Source: Vitis vinifera (taxonomy: Eukaryota > Streptophyta > Magnoliopsida > Vitales > Vitaceae). From it: DNA of 64,000 bases. The stretch is taken from assembly GCF_030704535.1 (NCBI RefSeq), contig NC_081815.1:3363001-3427000 (forward strand), written 5' to 3'. Under the pieces are notes generated by a model that had not been told where the DNA came from, did not search any database, and was given only the letters and a program-made list of their open reading frames with translations. Positions within the stretch are counted from its first letter, which is position 1. Each line of letters opens with the position of its first letter. Positions 47,956 through 59,900 of the stretch are shown here, piece after piece. Made by a program: the position numbers and the translations under genes.

Positions 47956-50900
47956 ATGGTAACGGTTACTTTTTTCTTCTCTTTTGAGTGATTAGATCTG
48001 GTTTTAGGTTTCTCTGTTTTTCGATAATATACAGTTCAGATTATTCTCTTCTATATGTTCCGTTTGGTTGTTGAGAAAATGCGGGAAAGGAAATGAAAAA
48101 ATTAAAATTTTGCGCCAGTCTGAAAACGAAATCCTTTACTTGTCAATCTTAATACCAATTATGTACTTTAGTTTTAGTGAATTTTATTTTTCGGAAACCA
48201 AAACAATTGAACTGTAAGAGTTAAAGTTGTATTTTATTTTTCCTTTTCATCGGATTTCTCAGCAACCTAACGAAGGACTACTTGAATAAGTTATCAGTTA
48301 CTGCTATAAACAGTCGAGTTAGGATCAGATAGCTGGTTTCGAAAGTTTTTGAAATTTTCTTGGTGTATGGTCTAATTTAATTTTCTGTTTTCTCTTTCAC
48401 ATTATTTGCAGCCTCTCAGACTTGAAATTAAGGTATTTATGTTCATCCACTTGAATTTATCTTGTTAGGCTAATAAATGTTTCCATGCTTTGTAATCCAG
48501 TTATATCTTTAGTTTTCAAAAGTTGTAGCGTTTAGCTAACAATGACCTGTTGATCAGAGAAAACTTGCACAAAGATCTGAAAGAGTAAAATCAGTGGATC
48601 TACATCCAACTGAACCATGGTAATTTTCCTCATCTTCACTTCGTTAATTTGAGTTTGTCTCCCTTAGGTCAAAAAATATAACGCTGCATTTTTAAGCTTT
48701 TAGACAATGTTTATAGAAAATTTTGCAATTACAAGATGCTGCATGCAGGATCCTTGCAAGTCTTTATTCTGGAACTGTGTGCATTTATGATTACCTGTCA
48801 CAGGTATGTAATATTGTTTAATTGTTTCATCCCATACTCATTACCATGCTACTTGCATTTACCCTATTTCTAAGTTTTAAATGTTGGCAAAGTAGCTTAC
48901 CGCTAAATTGTTTTAGTTACTTTACTGCACTAACCTTGGCTGCTTGGAATAAGAAATTGCATGTGACATTAAAAATGTTTTTGGCCCATCATGGCCAGTA
49001 TACATATCACCGTCTTGGTGCATCTCTCCAATTTTTTGTTTATCGAGAGCATAGTAGGTTTTTTAAAGGGGCCTGATGCAATTAGGTGGTAAATTCCACT
49101 CCTTGATGCAGGAAAATTCAGCCAAATGGACCTACAAATCAACTTAAGCCTAGATTTTGTTTTTATTCTTTATTCTAGTTTTTGTAGATTGCTATCAATA
49201 TTGTTGTCAGGTGTATATAATGTGAATTGGTAGGGTTTAAGATGTATATCCATTTGTCCTCATGGTGCTCTTTTTTCAACTTTTTCGATGTCTAATTCTT
49301 GCTATCTTTTGTGTTTATTAGATACTCTAGCCAAATATTAAACAAGCATTTTTAAGAAAAAAATAATTATTATAAATAAAAATACAATGATTTCATTGCA
49401 TTGAAATGTTAAGTACAAAGAAGGATGAGAAATCCTTCCCAAAAGTACACAATCCTCTATACAAAGTCTGATAAAAAAAATCGAATAAATGTATACTAGT
49501 TCAAAAGGTCAAATCTAGCTATGATTTATAGAGTATAAAATCTCCTACAAAAGCAACTATATTAAAAACGCTAGAGAAACGACACAACAAAGTACACAAG
49601 ACATATACAAGTCACGCCAAAAAGTGCAAAGAATCAGCAAGACCACAAAAAACCAAGGCTCTCTCTTAACAAGGGCCCAACCACTCTACAAAATCAAATA
49701 AAGGCACAAAACCTGTCTCTATGTACACCTTCACCCAAAAAAACAAAATACTAAGGAAAGAAGACTTCAAAAAGTGGTCTGGATGCTCTTCGTTATCAAA
49801 CGACCTTTGATTCATTTCCTTCCAAACAATCCAAAAAATATACAAAGGAGCCGCTTTCCAAACTTTCTTGCATCTTTTATCCACAAAAGGCCACTCCACC
49901 TTATAAGAGCCTCCTTAATTGTAGGAGGTTGTATCCAATGGATTCCAAAAATAGCAAACAACAAATCCCATAGAACCCTAGCCTTGGAACAATGGAGGAT
50001 AATATGATCTATAGATTCTTCCTCTTCTTTACAAAGAAAACATCTATTTACCATACTCTACCCTTGTCTTTGAAGTTAATTAATTGCCAAAGCTTTTCCT
50101 AAGTTAGCCTCCCATACCAAGAAGCTAACTTTAGAAGGCACCTAAGAGTCCTAAACCACACTTTGGTAAGTTAAATGTTCCCCCCGGTTCTAGCGCGTCA
50201 TATAAGAGCTTAATGAAAAACTTGTTATTGCTTGAGTTCATCCACACCACCTTATCTTCCTCCTCACTAACAACTACCTCCTCTTTTAGCCTTAAGAAAA
50301 GCTCCTCTACGATGTCCAGCTTCCAATCATTTAAAAGTCTAGAGAAACAAAGGTTCCAATGGCCTTTTTCCTCTTCATGAACCTATAAGCATGCAACTCA
50401 TGTCTCTTTTGAAATAGCTAAGGCATATAAAGAAGGAAATGAACATTTCAACAGTTCATCCTCACACCATTTATCCTTTCAAAATTTACCTTCTTCCATT
50501 ATCCATCAAAAAAGAAGAATTACAATGGAAACCATTCCATTCCTTCTTGATAGACTTTCAAAGCCCCACACCATACCCAACTCTAACTTCGCAGGATTGC
50601 CAATTGCCCTCTTCCTCCCCAATCTCCATATTTACCACTAATGACTTGATTCCAGAAGGCTCCTCTTTCTATTGCAAACCACCAATTCCATTTGCATAAA
50701 AGCGCCTTATTCAACAAAGAAAGATGTCTGATACCTAACCCCCTTTTCTCATTTTTGTACACATTGTCGACCAATTCACAAGATGGATCTTATTCTCCAA
50801 CGCTCCCCGTCCCTAGAGGAAATCTCTTTAAATTTTTTCCAACCTTAGCTTGACTTTTCTTAGAATATTGAATAAAGACATAAAATATATGGGAAGGTTA

Positions 50901-53900
50901 GATAAAGTACCCTTGATTAACGTAAGCCTTCCTTCTTAGAGATGTATCACATTTTCCACATTAAGAGTCTTTTACAAAACCTTTCTTCCACCCCACCCTA
51001 AGTTGCCACTGATCTCAAGGGAGCACCCAAAGGCAGACCAAGGTAGATAGCTAGGCGTTTGCCTTCTTTGCACCCTAATTCTTCCATCAACTCCTCTAAA
51101 TGGTCCACTCTACCAATAAAAATTAACTCATTTTTATTTAGATTAATTTTCAGCCCCAGTAGAGCTTCGAACAACATAAGCAACCAACTTAGGTGAACTG
51201 TTTGATCTTGGGAAGCCTCATAAAAAACAAGAGTGTCGTATGCAAACAACAAATGTGACACCTCCTCCCCTACACCACCTTCGTCCCTCACCTTAACACC
51301 CATAAGATAACAACCCTCCTTAGCTCTCTTAAGGAGATAACTATTAGCCTCCATCACAATAAAAAATAAATATGGAGACAAGGGGTCTTCTTGTCTCAAA
51401 CCTTTAGAACTATGGAAAAAACCCGAAGGAATATCGTTCACAATCACTGCAAACCTTGCTGAGGAGATACACCACTAAATCCATCCTATTCATTTCCAAC
51501 CAAAATTCATCTTCTCAAGCACGGAGATTGAGAAATTCCAATTAACACAATCATACACCTTTTCAATGTCTAACTTACACAAGACCCCACATTCATTACT
51601 CTTCATCATAGAGTCTATGACTTCATTTGCTATTAACATCATGTCAAGAATCTATCTACCCTCTACAAAAGCGTTCTATGACACCAAGATCACCTTACCC
51701 ACTTCTTTCTTAAGTCTCTTAGTTAAGACTTTTGCTAAGATTTTATACAAATTGTCTGCCAAACTAATAGGCCTAAAATCTTTAAGATCCTTTGCTCCCC
51801 CTTTTTTTTTTGGATTAACACTAAAAATGTAGCATTGAGACTTTTCTCAAACCTCCTAGGGACAAAGCATCGAGCTCGGATGGATTCTCTTTAGTGTTTT
51901 GGCAGTTTAGTTGGGAATTCGTGGAAGACAAGGATATGAGGTTCTTCAAAGAATTCCATGAGCATGAAAGATTTGTAAGGAGCTTGAATGCTACATTCCT
52001 GGTTTTAGTCCTATAAAAAAGGAGAGGTTGAAGACCTTAGAGACTTTAAACCTATTAGTTTGGTGGGAGGCCTATACAAGCTGTTGGCAAAGGTTTTATA
52101 GGCTGAAGAAGGTGGTAGGTAAGGTGGTGTCTTCATCCCAAAATGCTTTCGTTGAGGGAAGACAAATCCTTGATGTTGCGTTAATTGCTAATGAGGTTAT
52201 AGATTCTTTGCTAAAAAGTGATGAGAGTGGTGTGTTGTGCAAACTTAACATAGAGAAGACATATGACCATTTAAATTGGGATTTTCTACTTCTGGTGATG
52301 CAAAAAATGGGCTTCGGGGAGAAGTGGGTAGGCTAGATAAGGTGGTGTATTTCTACCGCGATGTTCTTGGGTTTCTTTCACAACACTAGGAGGATTAAGG
52401 CAAGAGGATCCTCTTTCACCCTATTTATTTGTGATTGGGATGGAGGCTTTAAGTAGCCTAATCAATAAAGCAATGAGTGGAGGTTTTTTTTCCAATTGTA
52501 GGGTGAAGAGGAGGGGTGGAATTGGGACTGTAATTACTTATTTGTTGTTTGTTGATGATACGCTCTTTTTTTTGTGAGACTTCTCAAGACCAAATGGCTT
52601 ACTTGAGCTGGTTACTAAAGTTGTTTTGAAGCCATTTCTGGTTTGAGAATCAATTTGGAAAAAAGTGTGATTTTACTGGTGGTAAGGATGGAAAATGCAG
52701 AGATTTTGGCTCTTGAGCTCAGGTGCAAGGTGGGGGTGCTCCTTACCTCTTATTTAGGGCTTCCCTTAGGTGCTCTGTACAAATCAGTAGCGGTTTGGTA
52801 TGGGGTGGAGGAGAGCTTTCGTAAGAGGTTAGCCATATGGGAAAGACAATTTATATCTAAAGGAGGAAGGTTTACTCTCATTCAAAGCACCTTGTTTAGT
52901 ATGCCCATTTACTTCATATCATTGTTATGCATTTTAAGACTGGTTAGATTGAGATTAGAGTAGATCCAGAGAGACTTTCTTTGGGGCAGGTGAGCTTTGG
53001 AGTAGAAGTCCCATCTTGTAAGGTGGGCGGTTGTTTGTTTAGATAAAAGTGAGGGTGGTTTGGGTGTTAGATGCCTCTTGACAATACAAGGGAAGAGGGT
53101 TTGTACAAATTTGGAGGATAGAGTGCTTTGGAAAAAGACTAAAGATGGTAAATTTTTTGTTAAGTCCTTTAAGGTGCATTGGAGCCTGGATTTGCAATCC
53201 TGTTTTTGAGGAGCATCATTTGGAGCCTTTGTGATCCTCCCAAAGTGGGTTTTTTTGCTTGGGAAGCTTCGTGGGGTAAAACCTTAACTTTGGATCAACT
53301 GAAGAGGAGGGGGTGATCCCTAGCTAGCAGATGTTCCCTTTGTCTTGTCGAAGAAGAGTCTATTGATCACATTCTTATCCATTGCACTAAGTGTAAGGTT
53401 TTGTAGGAGTTGTTATTTGCTCTTTTTGGTGTGACTAGGTACTTTTTTGTTGGTTAGAGAGACTTTCCTTGGTTGACATGGTTCCTTCATGGGCAAGAAA
53501 CGTAAAAAGGCTTGGATGACGGCTCCCTTATGTCTTTTTTGAATAGTTTGGAAGGAAAAAAACAGGGTTGCCTTCGATAATGAGGAAATTTTGATTCACG
53601 ATTCATAGGATGAAGAATTCTTTTGTATATAGTTTTTGGTCTTGGACTAGGATGTTTATAGATGAAGGTCCTTTACCTTTAATCAATTTTTTTGAGTAGT
53701 TGGGTTCTAGATGAGGGCGGGTGAGATTTTTTGTTTCATCTCTTCTTTTTTGTTTATGCCTTTAGGTGCCTATTGTATACTTCTTGTATGCTATGAGATG
53801 GCCTTTGGGCGCCCTTTTTTCTTTATTTATAATATTTTTCTGCGCTTTTACCTATATAAAAAAAAAAACTTTTCTCAAATCTCCCATGGTCATAAAAATC

Positions 53901-56900
53901 TCTTAAGAAACCCCATCATGTCATCCTTCACAAAATCTCAACTGAAATGCCAAAAAGCCAAGGAAAACCCATCTTGACTTGGAGCCTTGTCCCCATTTAA
54001 CCCTTATAAGGCGCTGAAAACCTTCTCCTTAGAAAATGGTTCATCCAACCTTTCTGTCTCTTCCACCTCTAAAACTTTAAAATCTAAAGCATTGATGGAA
54101 GGTCTCCACTTTTCTAGATTAAATAAAAGAGTGTTGTAAGCCCTGACCACCCTTTCCCTTATCCCATTCTCCTCATAGAACCATACCCCGTTAATTTTAA
54201 TCCTCAGCATGCAATTCCTTCACCTATGTGCATTAGCCATCTTATGGAAGATTTTCGTATTTCTATCCCCTTCTTTAAGCTAGATCTCCTTGGACTCCTG
54301 TCTCCTTGAGGTTTCTTCAAAGAGAGCCTACTTCATGAAATCCTCCCTAGCTCTCCTTCTAGCTTCTGCTTGCTCAAGGGAAAGAACCCTCGCCCTTTCC
54401 TTCGAATCCCAAAAACCTATCTCTTTGAACATCTACTCCTTCCTAATGGACACGTTACCAAAGACCATATTCTTCCATCTTTTCAAATCAGATTTCAATG
54501 CCTTTAGTTTTGCAGCCAGAATAAGGCTATAAGAACCTCTAAAATTGTACCCCGTCCACCACCGTTTTAAGAGATCTTTAAAACCCTCCGCCTCCAACCA
54601 CATATTTTTAAACCTGAATGGACTAGCACCACTCCTCATCCCTCCTCTGTTTAAAAGACTTGGAGAGTGGTCTGACACTGGTTTAGGCAGAATACTCTGA
54701 AGGACACCACTGAAATGGTTTTCCCACGATTCAGACACCAAAATCCAATTCAGTCTTGATAAGGATTGATTGTTCAACCCCCCACTCCCAGTAAAGGAAC
54801 CTCCTAACAGTGGTAGATCACGCAATTCTCTCTCTTTTTTTTTTTGATAGGTAAATTTTGTCCCTGTTGGGACTTGAACCTGGAACCTCCCACAGACCCT
54901 CCTCATAGAATTGCATGATGTACAATCTATGATGATGGTAGATCATGCAATTCTAACTCTTCAATGACCTCTGTAAACCTTCTTCTCATATCTGCAGACA
55001 CCGTACTGCCCATATTCTGTTTCCATGAGAACCTGACTGAGTTGAAGTCCTCCCCTCCTACATACCATAAACCTGCCCACAGCCCCAACTTTTGGCACGT
55101 TTCAATTAATATGCATTTTGTGCTTATTAATATGTATATATAGACACACACACACCCACATTAATTTAAAAGTGAAGGTCAACTAGTTTCCAGAGGTTTA
55201 ATTTCATCAATCATTTCAGTCTTATAAAAAATATTGGATACTTCTAATTGAATTTTTTATTTATTTTTATTTACTTAGACAATGATAAAGTCTTTCGAGG
55301 TCACCGACTTGCCAGGTATGTTATTCATACATGACTTTTAATTTCTCCAGTCTTGGCATGGTAATTTCATTTACATCTAAGGCATCTGCTTGCAGTCCGG
55401 TCAGCAAAATTTATAGCTCGTAAGCAGTGGGTGGTTGCTGGAGCTGATGACATGTTTATCCGTGTATACAATTACAATACTATGGATAAGGTTACAATTT
55501 TTGAAGCACATGCAGACTACATTAGATGTGTGGCTGTCCATCCAACACTTCCATATGTATTGTCTTCATCTGATGACTTGCTTATAAAGCTTTGGGATTG
55601 GGATAAAGGTTGGACGTGTACTCAGATTTTTGAAGGGCATTCTCACTACGTGATGCAAGTGACATTTAATCCAAAAGACACCAACACCTTTGCAAGTGCC
55701 TCCCTCGATCGCACTATAAAGGTGTGAGTGGAAATGTTTCTTGATAACCTGTTGTGAACTTGAAGATGTGTTTCAATGTCCTAATGTTGATCCTTCCATA
55801 GTTGATTTTATTGATTGTGTGGGAACCCATTGAGGAGGGGTTGGTTCTTTTTGCACCTCCGTTCTTGGCAACTGTTTTGTTTTCAGCAGGGGAGCGGGGG
55901 GTGTTTCTTCTTTGTATACTTTAAGTCGCTGTTTTGGCGGCTTTTTCAATACAGTTTTTCTCCTTTACTTATAAAAAAAAAAAGTCCTAATGTTGATCTG
56001 GCGTCCTGTTCCAGATTTGGAATCTCGGCTCCCCTGACCCAAATTTTACTTTGGATGACCACATGAAAGGGGTAAACTGTGTTGATTACTTCACTGGTGG
56101 TGACAAGCCATACTTAATCACGGGTTCTGATGATCAAACTGCCAAGGTGTTTATCTGATGCTTATTGACTAAATAGCTTCCATTTATGTGCATTCCATTT
56201 GATTACTTTCTGTGATTAAATTTTGGTGGAACAGGTGTGGGACTACCAAACCAAAAGTTGTGTTCAGACACTAGAAGGCCACACACACAATGTTTCTTCA
56301 GTCTGTTTCCATCCAGAGCTTCCTATTATTTTTACTGGTTCAGAAGATGGGACTGTTAGAATATGGCATGCAACCACTTATAGGTAAGTTCTATGTCCAG
56401 ATGCAGTGATATATATTGAAGTTATGCGATATGGAAGTTCTTGGATTTGAAGCTCCTGACCAGCAAAGGTTTTTTTTTTTCCTTGTGTAGGATAGACTTA
56501 ATACAACATCTGAATGTCTTGACTTCTCATTTATATTGTTTTTGCAACAGTATATATTGATAGGTTCCTTTTTCTCCAATATATTCTATGAGCTCACTCC
56601 CTTATTAAATGTTTTCTTTTAAACTGAGAGTGATGTTCAGCTTGCCAACATATCTAAAATCCTAAACCACTTCTTTTGAGCTTGTTGAAAACTGTTTGTT
56701 GTTCATACTGAAGTCTCTTAAATTCCAACCCTGGCCCTATAAAAAAGTAACTGTTTCTTCATCTTAAAAGTGTAACTACCTTGTGCTAAAACTGATATGC
56801 GAGGTTCTTGAGAAATTCTTACTTAGTCTTATTTCTTTTTTATTTTTGTCTTTGAAATGAATTATAAACTTAGGATGATTGCAGTGGTGCTGCAAAATAA

Positions 56901-59900
56901 TTAATCCTATGGACTAGTTCCCTACCTAGAATGTTTAGCTCATGAGCTCATGTTTCACAGTATTGGCCGAGTCCGGTATGACTTGGCTAAGTCATATCCG
57001 CCTTGGTTCTTTTCACGCTGAGTCCAATACCTGATACCATCTCAAACTCAGACTTGATCAAGACTTGTTTAAACTTGGTTGACTCGATCAAAATTCCGAA
57101 TTGACTTCGTTGAATCGTTTGAGTTACCAAAAAAATGATTTTTTTCATTTCAAATCACAGAAAATCAACAACAAACAGGATCCAAACCTAGAAAATCTAT
57201 GAAAAATCAGAGATTTTCTTCAAAAGAAAAGCTTTTCAAGAATCAAAAACCATGACCCATAATGAAGAGGAAGAAAAACATCAGCCTTACCATGATTGAG
57301 TCTTGGAGATGTAGAAGAAGAGGTTGAGAAACATCATATCGATTTCCTCCATTGACGTCCATGGCAATTGCTGCATCTAGCCTCTCCTCCCTTTGCTTTT
57401 GGTGGGTATGCAACTGGCTAACAGCAGCTGCCCTTGTCTCTTTCTCTGGCAGCCCTCTTCTCTCTCTCCCCGCGTAGGTGTGTGTGTGCGAATTGGGGAT
57501 TTGAAGATTGTTTATCATTTTCTATGTTAAGATGGTATGAATCATTTAGTGTAGTATGAGTTGCATTAATCTAAGGTAATTTATTTCCATATTTTATAAT
57601 CTATTATTTTATATGATAATGGTGTGGTATAAATTATATTAGTTTAAGTAATATATTAGTTTATATGTTAATGGTAGCATATATGATGTATTAATTCATT
57701 ATTCATTATTTAATTTATTATTATATTGATATATTAAAATCATTTAATTAACAATATATCGTACTTTGTTTGATAAATATATTTTTATTTTTATATTTAA
57801 ATATAAAGTGTTGTAATCATTTAATTGAAACTACAAAACAATTGATTATTGAACTGTATGTCTTTTAGTAAAAATATCATTGTATTTGAAATAAAATATT
57901 TTTCAATTCTTAATGTCATCATAAATTACATTGTGGATACTTTATAACTATTTAAATAATGTTAAATGTGTGAACATTTTATTTTATTATCTTTTTAAGG
58001 TTATTTGAACTTTTTAACTATCTTATTTTGCATATCACCCAATACCGAGCTGAGAAGCCAAGACCAATGTGCCTTGGGACCCTCCAAGTCAATAGTCGAT
58101 ATTGCGACTTTGAGCCATGCATGAGCTTGCTCTCACTTCTTTATCAAGAAACCAAAAGAAGATTTTCGAACCCCTTTTGTTGGTTGACAGTCTCTAGGTT
58201 CTGTTTACAGGCTAAGATATATAAATGTTGTGTGAATCTATTTCTTAATTGAATATGGTACTCAAGCCAATAGAGCCTTATATCAACCATTTGGATTAGG
58301 TGTACGAATTATTTTTCATCATATTGCTTTATCTAGGACCATAGCCTTTTTTCCCCTCAGTGCCTTTATCTATTTTTCTGTTTGGGCTTCCTCTTGTTGT
58401 TGTTGGCACCTTCAATTAAATCAGTTGTTAATTCTTAGTGCTGTTATTGGTCTTTGTTACCCCGTGACATAGTTCTCCCGCTTCTCTTTTATCTTGTGCT
58501 CAGTTGGTGCTTCATCTATTATCTATTGATGAATTCTGGTTTGAAATTCCCATAAATGCTGAGTTGATGACTTCAATTTGTTTTGCAAGTTGTGGTTTTT
58601 GGTAAGTAGGCTACAAGGCACAAATTGTGATGTGTGCCTCATAAGTTTACTTATTTATTTATCTATTCATCTTTGCCTAATCTTAATTTTAATTTTGTTA
58701 ACCATGCTCAGCAATTTACAGGCTTGAAAACACATTAAATTATGGACTTGAACGAGTTTGGGCCCTGGGATGTATGAGAGGTTCACGACGGTAAGGGTCT
58801 TAATTTTAATATTTCTTTCCCACAGGATTTGAATTTGCAGGGAGTTCTATGCTGATGTTCTTAGTTTAGAATAGTACAAGGATGTCAAAATTATCTATTC
58901 GATGCCTTGACATGGTTGAATTTCTATGCTTACTCTAACCATGAAAGTAAACAATTCACACTATAGCTCTTTTATTTTCTTTTCACTATTTGGGTTATTT
59001 TAGTTTAGGCTTAAAAATATAGGTTTATTTTGAATAATTGTTATCACACTCTCTCAATATAGTTGCTGTATGCTTTATTCACATGTGGCTTCTTTTTCTT
59101 TCCTACTTTACAGGGTTGTGATCGGTTTTGATGAAGGAACCATTATGGTGAAAATTGGTCGAGATGAACCAGTAGCTAGTATGGATAATAGTGGAAAGAT
59201 CATATGGGCTAAACACAATGAAATTCAAACAGTTAATATTAGAAGTGTTGGGGCAGATTATGAGGTTTATTTCCCTACATGTGCAGATTTCATCTTTTTG
59301 GCTGAGATGGATGAGAAACTATTTTTTCTCTTCTTTTTGCTTTGTCTAACATAGTCAATTTGGTAACATCTATTATTCTCAGGTTACAGATGGAGAAAGA
59401 TTGCCTTTGGCTGTGAAAGAGTTGGGAACCTGTGACCTTTATCCTCAAGTAAGTTGGTTCTTTTCTAGCCACATGCTATCCAAGTGATGATTTCATGTGC
59501 CATTTTTGTTGAAGTGTGAATTCATTTACCTGATGTGACCTTTCCAAAAATTTTCTTAGGTACTTTGACCAATTGTATTAGTCTTTGGGTTTCTGAGATC
59601 TTCTATGCTGACTACAATATATGATGATCTGGTTTTGGAAACTAGATGGAAGAAAAACATGGAAGTAGACCAACTCAAAGAGCTCATGCTTTTTTTTTTT
59701 TTTTTTTTTCTTTTTTTATAATCTTTTTGGTAGACAAACTGAAAGAGCCTTTTTTTTTCCTCAGAAGAAAAAGATTAAAAAAAAAAAATTAAAAAAGCTC
59801 CTATATTTTTAAATTTTATACCTGTATAAATCTTTTCACCTCAGTAAACTAGGTTTGACATAAATTCCATAAATCTTGTGTAGAACCCAATGGCAGAACT

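Larger units (their letters stand above)
49340..55150 (-). mobile_element. L1-type LINE in coatomer intron 4 (minus strand, degraded)
   Basis: Reading right to left on the minus strand: endonuclease part ([13 protein letters not shown] at about 55050; [18 protein letters not shown] at about 54800), linker ([19 protein letters not shown]), reverse transcriptase ([53 protein letters not shown]), then the C-terminal zf-RVT region ([18 protein letters not shown]). Several stops and shifts and an altered active-site motif (FAYD instead of FADD) show it is dead. Its 3' end (near 49397-49450) is the reverse complement of the end of the LINE at 60036-61471. Split by a younger LINE at 51857-53867. Confidence 0.88.

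Noticed and set aside
53711..53977. 88-codon plus-strand frame at the end of the inner LINE
   Set aside because: It spans the LINE 3' end, its poly(A) tail and the flanking host LINE, so it is not a gene.
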